A program made the position numbers and the translations under genes. A stretch of DNA of 64,000 nucleotides. Origin: Portunus trituberculatus (taxonomy: Eukaryota; Arthropoda; Malacostraca; Decapoda; Portunidae). Below the pieces are notes generated by a model. It did no database searches, was not told the DNA's origin, and saw only the letters and a program-made list of their open reading frames with translations. Of the stretch, positions 1-24,440 are shown piece by piece. The stretch is from NCBI RefSeq assembly GCF_017591435.1, contig NC_059304.1:21912175-21976174 (forward strand), read 5' to 3'. Position 1 is the stretch's first letter. Every line of letters begins with the position of its first letter.

Positions 1-260
1 TTATTTGTTTTTAGTTTTATTTATTTATTTTATTTATTATTATATATTTATTTATTTATTTATTTATTTATTATTATTATTATTTATATATTTATTTTTA
101 TTTATCTTTTTTTTTTTCTGTGTCACATTTTTTTTCTGCAGGTGGGAGGGTGGTCTACAATTGAAGTCAGTGGGATTAAGCTAGAAACATTAGATCCAAA
201 GCAATAGGGTGCTGTTGGTTGTCTCATCCCAGTAACATACTGCATTGTTTTTATTTACAG
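1..260. other. AT-rich intronic sequence
   Basis: The first 120 bases are TTTA/TATT low-complexity sequence. The rest runs up to a consensus acceptor (tttatttacag) at 250-260. A short open stretch follows a second possible acceptor at 140, but it ends in TAG at about 207 and resembles no ABCC sequence. I read the interval as intron of the transporter gene. Confidence 0.6.
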
Positions 261-13957
<13,697 letters not shown>

Positions 13958-15290
13958 GGGTGGTGAGGATGTAACTGATATTCTAATGTGCAAGGACAAA
14001 TGGCATTTTATGAATCATTGTACTTACAAAGTTCCTGATTTGCAAGAATAGTTTATTGAGTGTTAGGCGAGCAAATACAGTGATCTCTGCATCAATACTT
14101 CACTGAGATGCCAACAAGTACTTATTACTGAGCAACCTTATGATGACTGAAGAATGTTTGAGAATGAGTAATTGGTTCCAGATGACTTCCATAATCAATT
14201 AAATTCTTCTGAAAATTGTGGAAATGCATGCCCACACACGCTCAGTGGTCGTCATCACCACCATTATGTACTCCCATCAACAATGAGGAGAAGGATAACA
14301 AAGATAAAGATGAAGCTTGGAATGAAAAGAAAAAAAGAGCATTGTAGAAATCTGGGTGAATAACTACTGGGAAGAGGTCAAAGGAAATTGTTCCCTATCC
14401 TTCCTAGGTCTTTAGATGGTCCTATGTGCTTCTTTTCAGTACAAAAGATTGGAAATATGCAAAGGATATTTGAGTAACAGTGCAACAATAACATAGGGGT
14501 AACATTTTTGTCTGATGTGTATGGGTGTGTAGTGCAAGCAGGATAAATAATGGTGCTGGCACAGACAGTTACTATTAGGCAGTGAAGATGCAATACTTGC
14601 AACACTTTATGACAACAGTTTCTTCAGAAAATTTAATGTTATGACATCTCAGTGTTATTATGGCCACACATCACTGGGATCTCCTGTGTACTTATGTGTA
14701 TTGCTGGTGGTGTGAAAGTGTGAAAGTGAACTTGTAATGATTGTTGTGATTGTTTAGTGAATGACATTTTAGATTATGAGAAGGTCTCCTTAGGGTGTAG
14801 TGGCAATGTGAGTGGTTGAGTGGTGTGCTTTAGGTAGGATGTTTATTAGATTACAGGAGTTTCATAATTTATTACAAAGATTTTAGGTTTTAGTAATTAT
14901 ACAGCACATTTAGATTTTGATATTAACTTGTGCTCTATTTATATCAAATTATTATCTGTATTTTCTTATATTTGTGTAGAATGTAGAATCTTTTTTATGT
15001 CACAGTTGTGTATGTATTATGCAATATTTCTGTAACTATGTACCTTTCCATCTGTTTCCAAGTTCACAGAGGTGGGATGTCCAGGCTACATAGAAGAAAG
15101 ACTGTCACTTGGCCTTGAAATTTCAATATAAAAAATTATTATTCAATGTTAGGATAACAATTAAAGAAGTTGGATATGTTGACAGTTATCCATCCCATGA
15201 AACTACTATCTCAGGTTCTCAGCTCACTCACTACCTAATGGAGGAAATCTTATGTAACCTCTTATACTAAATATGAATAAATAATTAGAA
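13958..15290 (+). other. Probable 3' UTR of ABCC gene with poly(A) signal
   Basis: No coding sequence follows the stop. The first AATAAA in a suitable AT-rich context that I note is at 15276-15281, giving a 3' UTR of about 1.3 kb. Other, weaker signals could be used, so the end is uncertain. Confidence 0.4.
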
Positions 15291-15509
15291 TTTTTTTCTC
15301 TTTCTCTTTTATTGTTGCTTTGTTTACAAGACTAGGAAGTTTTACATGTAGGCAATGGGGGATCTTTTCCTGACTACTGCTGCTGTTGCTGCTGCTGCTA
15401 CTTCTCCAATTGGTGGTGGTGGTGGTGTGCCTCTTCTTTCTTTACTGATTTCTTTCTCTAATGGTTGTGGTCATAGCAGCAGCAACACCGGCATCACTAT
15501 TGTTGTTAC

Positions 15510-15511
<2 letters not shown>

Positions 15512-15566
<55 letters not shown>
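15512..15566. repeat. (GT)n microsatellite
   Basis: A GT array. A GCT-rich stretch precedes it at 15375-15400. The open frame through this area is repeat-driven and not credited as a gene. Confidence 0.95.
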
Positions 15567-15567
<1 letters not shown>

Positions 15568-16100
15568 ACACATGCACGGCCAGTTTTGAACCTATTTGAC
15601 CAACTAAATCAAATTAGGTTCTCCACCTTACAGGGTCCCAGCGCCATCTATAATTGTCATATTTTGCATTAAAAAATAATTCAGTCTTCCAAAATTTTAA
15701 TATCTAACATTTATTTTTTTTTTGTTCTTAATTAAAGGTGAGAATACTACACAAAATATAAAATTTGAAAATTTTACTTTTTGTAGAGTAGAGGCCTTGC
15801 GCACGTGTGTGTGTGTGTGTGTTTCACCTACCATCATGTGGTGGTCGCCCAGCAAGCAGTTAATCTACTGGGGGCTGAGCAGAGCAAGCTCATAATGACC
15901 AATCCAATCCTTGCCACTACTACTATTACTAGTTTTCATGTAGGAGGGGAAAGGTAGCCAAGGACAACAACAACAAAAAAAGGCCCAGTAAGTTGCCAGT
16001 CATCCCTTGCAGGTCTGAGTGTGTTAGCAAAAAAAAATAAATAAATAAATAAAATAAAAAAAATAAATGTCTTGAAACCTCGCGTTTTAAAAGAAGTCCA
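15567..16100. other. Intergenic repeat-derived sequence
   Basis: It contains a short (GT)n at 15806-15822, a segment (catgtaggaggggaaagg...ggcccagtaagttgccagtc, about 15934-16010) that resembles the 3' part of crustacean SINE-like repeats, and an A/AAAT-rich stretch at 16028-16066. There is no gene. Confidence 0.45.
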
Positions 16101-16109
16101 GTCAACTGA

Positions 16110-16440
16110 AGTCAGAGGAAGTTAGAAATGCAGAAATAGTTCAGGAGTTCCAGAGTTTACCACAGAAAAATATGAATGATTGAGAGTAGGTAGCTACTAG
16201 TTAACTCTTGCACAGCGGAGTTGGACAGAGTAAGGGTGAGAGGAAAGAGAAAGCCTTGCGTAGTGAGGTCGCAGAAGGAGGGGGGCATGCAGTTAGCAAG
16301 ATCAGAAGACCAGTTAGCGTGAAAATAGAGGAAGAAGATAGCAAGAGAAGCAATATTCGGACGACAATAAAGAGACTGAAGACATGCAGACGCAAAGCTT
16401 TTGATTCCATCGTATCTAATAAAAATGTGTGAGTGGAACT
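16110..16440 (-). mobile_element. Fragment of Jockey/BS-like LINE C-terminus
   Basis: On the minus strand, broken frames resemble the post-RT C-terminal region of the two LINE copies at 32.3-37.0 kb: LDTMESKALRL, then LLILLTACPPPS, matching the ...KVESKAFRLINSSPLTD... and ...ELANCMPSPSCG... parts. It is heavily decayed with no intact domain. Confidence 0.6.
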
Positions 16441-16489
16441 CTCATACATATGAAGAGTACTCCATACATGGGCGGATGAGGCCCTTTTT

Positions 16490-16706
16490 TTTTTTTTTAT
16501 ACTATGTGGGCTTTTCACGGGAATTTATGGGCTAAAATGGATACTTTTTAGGGTACCTCCTATCTCAAAGCCCACCCGCTAGGAAACCGTTGCCCTGAGT
16601 GAGGAAGCCCAACCTGCACTCAGACCGTGGACAGATTCGAACCCGTGCGCTTGGAGACCCCTTGGATCCCAAAGCACGCATGGTTCCACTGTACCACGGC
16701 GCCCTT
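16490..16706 (-). repeat. tRNA-derived SINE, second family
   Basis: On the minus strand it starts GGGCGCCGTGGTACAGTGGA (A-box region) and has B box GGTTCGAATC (complement at 16634-16644), then a body running to a T-run at 16485-16498 in the given strand. The tRNA-like anticodon arm is not a good cloverleaf, so it is not a tRNA gene. It differs from the SINE family at 5229. Confidence 0.65.
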
Positions 16707-17432
16707 GTACAGAGTTAGCAGTTGGGCAGGCTAAAAAAAATGGCGTTGACTCTAGACTTTGGCAAATTTTCCCCTCCTACATGAAATAAATAAATTAAAT
16801 AATTGAAAGTGCGGATATATTTCTATTAAAAGTGTAATTGAATTTGGTATAAATCGCAGGGAGATTTTTTTTTTTTCACTCATTTCAACGTCCGATTGTG
16901 TAACAGTTCTGTAATGATCATTCACCTCCCGTTAACCATACGTCATCATCTTTTCCCCCTGCTTACCATTCGGAAGTGGAAGCACATTTTGAAACAGGAT
17001 TGTTTTTCATTCTTTATTCAGCGCGTTTTTCATTCACTTTAACGTCCGATTATGTAGCAGTTCTTTTATGATCGTTTACCTGTTCCTCTTCTTCCTCTTA
17101 CACCACGAGCTGCGTCAATGGGAATTTGCTATATGTATTCATAGGTGGGGCACAGCTGGGCAGACAAGTGCACTGGCAGAGACATTTATGTGCGCAGTTC
17201 AGCCATGGCTACCAGTGACATTAGTTGTAAAGGTTGCAAATTTGATTACTGGGAAATCATCGCTCCTGCGATGCAATTCAGTGTGCAATCGAGAAGAGGA
17301 CCAGCCAGGACCTTCATCCTTTCGTTAAGGTATTGTGAGGAGGGGTATTGGTAGAGGTAGGGCATATTGTGTCAAGCTATAAGAGAACCGGTGTGGGGGG
17401 AGGGAAGCTGCCCCAAAGCAAGGATACGGTTG
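16707..17432. other. Intergenic sequence with a duplicated segment
   Basis: A segment of about 60 bp is repeated in tandem about 155 bp apart: ttcaacgtccgattgtgtaa near 16885 and tttaacgtccgattatgtag near 17038. I recognise no gene; short open frames at 17068-17354 resemble nothing known to me. Confidence 0.5.
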
Positions 17433-17660
17433 GTTAAGTTTATGTTAGGGTTAGGTTAGTGTTGCAGGGGGTGGTCCGTGGGGCTGCGCCCTCCCGGTTA
17501 GGTTAGGTTTATGTTAGGGTTATGTTACTGTTGTGGGGGGATCCGGGAGGGCTGCGCCTCTCTGGCTAGGTTAGGTTTATGTTAGGGTTAGGTTAGTGTT
17601 GAATGGGGTGTCCGGGGGTCACAGCCCCCCGGTTAGGTTACGTTACGTTAGATTAGGTTT
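17433..17660. repeat. 68-bp tandem repeat containing GGTTA (TTAGG-like) motifs
   Basis: Three units start at 17433, 17502 and 17570. Each is GTTAGGTTTATGTTAGGGTT... followed by a G-rich and then C-rich stretch (TCCGGGAGGGCTGCGCC). They end in gttacgttacgttagattag. The motif resembles the arthropod telomere repeat TTAGG but is degenerate and interspersed. Confidence 0.8.
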
Positions 17661-18329
17661 TTGTCCTTAGATTTTTTTTTGGATCGCCATATCTCGCCTC
17701 TTTTGGCTCCCCCCCAAACCCCCGATTCCCCACAGTCCCCCAAGCTTGTTGGGGGGAGGAGGGGGGAGGGAGCAGTGGTTCTGTACTTTTACCACAGCGA
17801 ATATAAATAGGATAGGATAAGTTGTATCAAAATTATACTAATAGCAAACTTTCTTTTTTAAATTATCAGCTTGTTAATATGTCCACTGTTGCTCTGCTTA
17901 CTGCTGATGCAGACAGTGGCGCCACCTTCTAACTCCTCCTCAGTCTCCACTCAGTCCACTCCAGTCAGTGCCCGACCCGTATGGCGTGTTTCATAATTTT
18001 CGTTGAGGGTGGAGAAGGCAGGAGGTGGGACGTTCAGCAGAGCATCTCCGCAACTTGCAAAAGCTTAACACCGGATATTAAGAGTGTTCTTGAATACTGT
18101 TTTAGTGACATTAGCAAGACTCCCACACTCAAAAGACTCTAGTTGAAGTGACACGGTTTTTGCGGTTTTATACTTGCCGCAGTGACGTGTTGTTTGTGCT
18201 CTTTCACTTATACTCTGTCAAATACTAGACTCCTGAGACTGTGCTGTGGATCTCCAAATCACTTATTTACCATTATGGTGGGCCTTGTGTGTGATATAGC
18301 TGTCATTTGAGGTAAGAGAATGGTACGTG

Positions 18330-20068
18330 GTGGTGGTTGGGGTGGGCTGGGCTGGGCTGGGCTTTCATCGGGTGCTCCAGTCGTCCCAACGTAATGAATC
18401 CCCTTCTGTTCGTGGGCAGTCTAGGAGTATGTTATCTGGCTCAAGACCGGAAGGTGCTACACACGCTATGTGGTACGTGCAATGTGTCGTGTGATGATAA
18501 CTGTGTGGGATGTGATCGTTGTCCTAATTGGTTCTGCTCGACATCAGTGTGCCTTGGCTTGCCTGAACAACTTGTTGCAAGCATACAGGAATAAGGGGGA
18601 GATGGTATTGCTTTAATTTGTACAGAATATCGTGTGAGTTCTGATAATATAAGTACTGTTAACAACCTGTTTTTCTCCAGTTCCAGACTGTTAAAAAAAC
18701 TATGCGAGACATTTCAGAACCTATCATCTCGGGTGTCGGAACTGGTGGTTCATGACGGTCAATTCCCAGCTAAATTGATAATTCTACTGTTAATCCCCCT
18801 GTCTCTTCAACTGAGGATGATAGAACTAGACTCGTTATGAGAGAAGAAATTCTGGAAATGGAGAAAGGAGAAAACATAAATGTTCTATCATTATTTGGTG
18901 TTTGGATACAGGTAATGCTAATGTTAATGATACTTTTGACCCCATTGCTAGGTGGTTCATTGTCCCTTACAGATATTTCATGTATAAGCAGAAACAAAGA
19001 ACCCTACAGAGCGAAAATAGCTGACGAATCAGCAAGGAAACTACTACTGGATAATGGACAGAGGATAGAAGATTGTTTTCAGTCATCTCTATGTAAACAG
19101 GGATTCAGTCATGTCTATGTAAACAGGGACCTCACATATACCCAACGGACAGAACATCGTAGTTCTGTTGCCAGTATTTGTGCTGAGGGACCAGTTGAGA
19201 CACAGCCGTAGGGTACCACTGGGTTAGGTGATACTTAGGTATTGCCAGTACCTGCGGTGGCAGCCTCTAACTTAAACTAAACAATATGCAGTATAATGAG
19301 GTACTACAGAGCAATTTCTGTACACTAAACTTTGTGTTTTGTAACGTTTATTGCCTATCCAATAAGCTATAGGCTATGTTGAAACTTTTTAATATTATTT
19401 TAATTTACATGTTTTTGGGGGTTTGTGAAACTTGACTTACTAACCAAACACCAGACTTATATTTCTATGTCTGGATATGAGCTTGTCCGCACTGACACAC
19501 AAGGACAGTTCCCTAAACATGGAGTGTGTTTCTATGTGAAAAAGGGTATTTCTTATGAATCTGTGCCATCCATCTGCCTAAATTTACACACCATTCATCT
19601 CATCTCTTACAATTTATTTGCAGTGTTGGTATACCGTCCTCCAAGCAATAAAGATGAAGAAAATACGTGTCTCTTGGAATATCTTCTCAACTTTTGTTGG
19701 GAAAGAGGTATTGGTTATGGGAGACTTCAACCTGCCTGAAATCGACTGGGCAACTCCAAATAGCATGTCTGCTTATTATAGCCCTAATGTACAAAAGTTC
19801 ATGTATGCCTTTCTCACCTTAGGTTTGACACAGTGGGTAAAGACACCAATCTTTTATCCATCACTTAATACCCTTGATTTATTGTGTCAACTGAGCATAA
19901 CCGGATAGGTGTGGTAGACGTATTAGCACCGTTTCCTAAATGCGGTCATTGTCCTGTAATTTTTTATTATTTCTTTCAGCTAGATTCCATCACAAATGGA
20001 AACTCAGGAAATAAACATGCGTGGGTGAAGCCACCCTTGATCTGCGGCGACGTTGATTGGCTGGTTCC
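18330..20068 (+). mobile_element. CR1/L2-like LINE, 5' part, interrupted
   Basis: Broken frames on the + strand begin with a PHD-like finger (CGTCNVSCDDNCVGCDRCPN, then WFCSTSVCLGLPEQL, about 18460-18590), typical of ORF1 in CR1-group LINEs. An ORF1 coiled part follows (REEILEMEKGENINVLSLFG). From 19425 an AP-type endonuclease appears: VLVYRPPSNKDEEN, VMGDFNLPEIDWATPN and FLTLGLTQWVKTPI..NTLDLL. Frameshifts lie near 19620-19740 and 19890. The copy is cut at 20068 by the long-TIR element and resumes at 23811. Confidence 0.8.
20065..20068. repeat. Left target-site duplication TTCC
   Basis: TTCC precedes the left terminus TAGTTGGAGAGC. The same TTCC (23807-23810) follows the right terminus. Removing the element and one copy rejoins the LINE flanks. 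Confidence 0.75.
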
Positions 20069-20795
20069 TAGTTGGAGAGCTAGCTGACTTTTATTCATAG
20101 TATTGAGTGCAAAAGGTTTGAGGGTGTAATTCTATTGTACTTTGCATCTGGATGAAGGGATGGGGCATCTTAAGTTGCACAATCCTGGGGTTTGGCCCCT
20201 GAGGGTCCCCAAAATGTGACCCCCAGACCCATTTAATCATAATTTTGAGTGCAACATCCATTTCAAGTTTGTTGCATTCAGAATACCCCAAAAAAGAAAG
20301 TGGCACAACTTAAGACGTGAAAATGCCTGGGGTTATTAATTAAGACACGCACTAATTAATGACTAATTAACGATTTATTTAAACTTTTGAGTGCAACAAA
20401 AATTCTTTTTTCAAAACATCACTTAATGACACCAGACACTATAATCACAACTTAAGACGCGATGTTTCCTGGGGTTTGTAGATAAGATGGGTGTTTTGAC
20501 CCCTGAGGGTCATGGGAACCCCCAATTATGGAGTTCTACCCAAGAGGTAGTGCAACAATTTTATACCTGTTATGGATGACACAGTGTCTCAAATGGACAA
20601 AAATGTAATTTAAGACATAAAAATGTCTGGGGTTACTAATTAAGACGCCTTCTAATTAATGACTAATTAACGATTTAATTAAACTTTTGAGTGCAACAAA
20701 AATTCTTTTTTCAAAACGTCACTTAATGACCCAAGACACTATAACCACAACTTAAGACCCAATTTGCCCTGGGGTTTGTAGATAAGATGGGGTGT
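20069..20795. repeat. Left inverted terminal repeat arm
   Basis: The outer block is followed by two tandem subunits starting near 20308 and 20610. Each subunit carries ctggggtta(t/c)taattaag, gactaattaacgattta, ttgagtgcaacaaaaattct and CCCTGAGGGTCATGGGAACC. A third, partial GGGTC segment at 20799-20935 is not matched in the right arm. Confidence 0.85.
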
Positions 20796-21084
20796 TTTGA
20801 TCCCTGAGGGTCATGGGAACCCCCAATTATGGATTTCTACCAAGGAGGTGTGCAACACTTATACCTGTTATTTATGAAACAGGGTCTCAAACGGACAAAA
20901 ATGCCAATCCCTGCAACAGGGACAAGTGCATGCTGCATACACTTTTCCTTTCTTAAATAATTCAATTTTCCATGATTTCGTTTAGTTGTTGGCATAATCA
21001 TTGACCACATTGCATATTCGTGAAATTGGAGGCTCACATCAATGATAAGGTACAGTACAATTTAGTTTAATGGGAGAAAGTGTA

Positions 21085-22945
21085 CAAACAATACAGATGT
21101 AACATCAATAGGGCTACGGCATGCATTAGCCCTCTTCAGTACAGTGGATACAGAGAACATGGCATGCCGCCGCATGGTTTACATTGAAACTGACTACTGC
21201 CTATATATGCCTTTGTGTGATTTAGTAAATGCTTTGATAGAACATGATGGCTTCCAAGGAAGCTGTCTATTGTTTATGGGTAGGCTCTACATGATTTTCT
21301 CAATGGTTTAGTTTGGCAGTCAACAGTCTGGAATACCCTTGAAAGTGCGGAACGTTTTGAAAAACCAATTCGCAAACATCATCTCCGCACATTTGCAACT
21401 GAATGTGTGGCAAATCGAAAAGCAGGCAAGAACACGAAAGAGGCACAACTCAAATGCAACAGTGCACTTCTTGGCCGCATTGCCTTCACTGCAGCAACAA
21501 GTAACACTGACCTAGAGCATGTCTTCTCATTCCCATTGACACCTGTGCCACTCTCAATGTGTCATAGTGATGGGACGATGGTTCATACAGACAAAAGCAA
21601 GTTGTTCAAACTTCTTGAAGGTACTGTTAGTGACCACGGTAGCCCAACATTTATTGGAACTCACATCATCGACGGCAATTTTCAGTTTCACAGCATGTCA
21701 CCAGATCAGCCAGAAACATATGGGGAGCTCTCACGGAACATCCTGCTGACTAGTTTGGCGTACAAGTCCCGGAGGATCGACATCATTTTCGATACTTACG
21801 AAAGACCATCAATTAAGGACTGTGAGCGAGAACGCAGAGAAGCTGTAGTTGGAGGAAAGTTGGTTATTGAAGGACCTCAACAGAAGAGAGACTCAAACTT
21901 CAGGAAACAACTTGAGAGGGAGTCATTCAAACGAGAGTTGCCTGTCTTTCTAACGAAGGATTGGTCAAACAGCAACTACCTGCCCCTTCTAGATGGAAGA
22001 CAGGTGTTCTTGGGAGTGATGGGAGAGTGCACGCGTTATTTCGTGGATGATGGCGAAGTGAAGTCAGAAGCAGTTCCGTCTTTAAACTGCAACCACCCTG
22101 AAGCTGACACCAGAGTCATCCTTCACATGATTGAAGCGGACAAGAATACCCCTGGTGACATTGTTGTTCGAGCTTCTGACACGGATATTCTGGTGTTGCT
22201 ACTCCATCACATCCATAGAATCACAGTCACAGTCTGGATGGAAGTTGGTACTAAAGGACAAGGTAACCTGCGTTATGTAAACGTTACGAAGATTGCTGCC
22301 GCGATTGGCAAATCTATGTGTGCTGCACTCCCGGCCTACACGCCTTCACTGGATGCGATTACACCTCTGCTTTTTCGCGAAAAGGCAAGAACCGGCCTTA
22401 TTCAGTTGTCAGCAAAAGCGACAAGTTCCAGAGGGCATTTGAATCATTGAGCAAAACTGTCCTAACAGAGGAAGTCATCGCGACCTTGAAGGAATTTGTC
22501 TGTGTACTGTACGGAGCGCGTAAACCTGTTCCATTAAACAAGCACCGGTTCAATGTGGTCGAAAAAACCTACAAGAGAAAGGCAACAGCAAAACATCCGT
22601 TTGACAAACTTAAAAGCATTGAGGGCAGCAGCATTCCACCCTGTGAATCTGAACTTGCACCACACATTGATAGATGTGCATTTGTTGCCAGACTTTGGGG
22701 CAGTGCGCATCAGAATGACCTGCAGAAAACACCCGCATGTGGTTGGGAAATCATTGACGGTGAATTTCGCATCATTTGGTTCAATGGTGAACAGATGCCC
22801 CCCTGCCCTCATTCCAGAGATACCGTCCGAAAAAGAGGTGGGACATGAAGATGGAATAGATGATGATGCCGACGAAGATCATGATCCTCTGCTTGGGGAT
22901 ATGGAGTCATCGGATGACGAAACCAGTGATGAGTTACATGAGTAA
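21085..22945 (+). pseudogene. FEN1/XPG-like nuclease gene of the long-TIR element (frameshifted)
   Basis: The clearest frame is 21407-22450 (no ATG; open before that to about 21285). Residues counted from 21407 show FEN-superfamily acidic motifs in order: THIIDGNFQF (Asp 89), IDIIFDTYERPSIKDCERER (Asp 129), PEADTRVIL (Glu 232, Asp 234) and RASDTDILVLL (Asp 258, Asp 260). A 1-base loss near 22331 moves the frame, where LHAFTGCDYTSAF supplies the last Asp (22357-22359). A second shift in the C-run near 22797-22804 leads to an acidic tail ending at 22945. Upstream, 21085-21300 reads in another frame (LFSTVDTENMACRRMVYIET), probably the eroded N-terminal part. The protein belongs to a widespread, uncharacterised family of large predicted proteins in cnidarians, molluscs, fish and crustaceans, as I remember it. 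Nuclease activity is inferred from motifs only. Confidence 0.75.
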
Positions 22946-23075
22946 TGTGTCGAGACGCTGGTCCATTTGTTCAGATAAACTAAGGAAAGGGGGGTGTATT
23001 TGATTAGGAATTTTCAGTAATGGCATTAGGTGCATTAGCTAATCAATCGCCAATCGTAGGACAGCAGTTCATCAG

Positions 23076-23806
23076 TGGTCAAAACACCCCATCTTATCTA
23101 CAAACCCCATGGCAAATCGGGTCTTAAGTTGTGGTTATAGTGTCTTGGGTCATTAAGTGACGTTTTGAAACAAAAATTTTTGTTGCACTCAAAAGTTTAA
23201 TTAAATCGTTAATTAGTCATTAATTAGAAGGCGTCTTAATTAGTAACCCCAGACATTTTTATGTCTTAAATTACATTTTGTCCATTTGAGACACTGTGTC
23301 ATCCATAACAGGTATAAAATTGTTGCACTACCTCTTGGGTAGAACTCCATAATTGGGGTTCCCATGACCCTCAGGGGTCAAAACACCCATCTTATCTACA
23401 AACCCCAGGAAACATCGCGTCTTAAGTTGTGATTATAGTGTCTGGTGTCATTAAGTGATGTTTTGAAAAAGAATTTTGTTGCACTCAAAAGTTTAAATAA
23501 ATCGTTAATCAGTCATTAATTAGTGCGTGTCTTAATTAATAACCCCAGGCATTTTTACATCTTAAGTTGTGCCACTTTCTTTTTTGGGGTATTCTGAATG
23601 CAACAAACTTGAAATGGATGTTGCACTCAAAATTATGATTAAATGGGTCTGGGGGTCACATTTTGGGGACCCTCAGGGGCCAAACCCCAGGATTGTGCAA
23701 CTTAAGATGTCCCATCCCTTCATCCAGATGCAAAGTACAATAGAATTACACCCTCAAACCTTTTCCACTCAATACTATGAATAAAAGTCAGCTAGCTCTC
23801 CAACTA
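23076..23806. repeat. Right inverted terminal repeat arm
   Basis: This is the reverse complement of the left arm, ending CTAGCTCTCCAACTA. The outermost blocks encode the same 71-residue open frame on opposite strands with two differences, so the arms are over 95% alike there. That suggests a recent insertion or gene conversion between the arms. Confidence 0.85.
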
Positions 23807-23810
23807 TTCC

Positions 23811-24440
23811 GTGCGTATCTTTTCTCCCTCTAGTTACGTCAGGCTGGTCGCCTTGATCATCTCATGCTCGGCAGTGCTTGCAGATCTACTGCTTGGATAT
23901 TTAGCTTAGGACTATATTCTTTAATTTTTAGTCTTTTGTTGTCGGGGCATCCATCGATGAGTTTGGTGTTGTCTTGTATTATTTTAATAATCTTAGGATA
24001 TCAAGAGATCTTTAAACAATATCTTAAGATATAAAGAAAATATCTTAAAGAAAATCATTAATGGCCTGGTGGGCCGATGACGTCACGACCTTGCTCGGTG
24101 GTCTGATGACGTCACAGCCCTGGCCTGGCTTAGTGGTCTTATTTTTGTTAAATAAATAATTTTGAAAATGTCCCCTCGAAAAAATACCGCCAGACCCAAA
24201 TGCTTTACATACTCCGACTTGGCACATATTTTCACTAATACAAAGAATATAGAGAGAGATTCCAAACTCCAATAATATTAAGGATCTTCAAAAAAAAAAA
24301 AAAAAAAAAAACTATAAATAAAATGCTGAAACCTTGACCCACACTTTTGAGAGAGTTGAGCCATAAATAAATAATTCACAGGGATACCAACAAAACTATT
24401 ATTGGAACATTAACACCATTAGAAAACAATTCCACTTTCC
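23811..24440. other. LINE remnant and unassigned sequence
   Basis: This is the right flank of the interrupted LINE followed by unrecognised sequence. It includes two GATGACGTCA palindromes about 32 bp apart (24076-24085 and 24108-24117 area) and a 21-A run near 24290. No gene is seen. Confidence 0.4.

Larger units (their letters stand above)
20069..23806 (+). mobile_element. Long-terminal-inverted-repeat DNA transposon carrying FEN/XPG-like nuclease gene
   Basis: The termini are perfect inverted copies starting TAGTTGGAGAGCTAGCTGAC. The arms are about 0.72 kb (20069-20795 and 23076-23806), and the element is flanked by TTCC on both sides. Each arm has an outer block (about 240 bp) plus repeats of a subunit of about 300 bp. 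The middle carries one decayed coding region at about 21085-22945 whose product has all FEN1/XPG-type acidic motifs. Arm structure resembles foldback elements. The 4 bp duplication and the XPG-like nuclease recall Academ elements as I remember them, but no separate transposase is visible. It sits inside an older LINE. The superfamily assignment is open. Confidence 0.8.

Noticed and set aside
140..207. Possible extra ABCC exon or alternative C-terminus after an acceptor-like tctgcag
   Set aside because: The open stretch ends in TAG and shows no similarity to ABCC linker or NBD1 sequence. The true acceptor for the next exon is at 260.
15355..15672. 105-residue open frame on the + strand
   Set aside because: Composition is driven by GCT and GT repeats; there is no domain and it lies past the transporter 3' UTR.
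17068..17354. Two overlapping open frames of 69-86 codons
   Set aside because: No recognisable motif, no splice context, and flanked by repeats. I could not support a gene.
20091..20306. 71-codon frame present twice in opposite orientation (also 23569-23784)
   Set aside because: It lies in the inverted arms of the transposon. Its duplication follows from the arms and nothing suggests a real protein.
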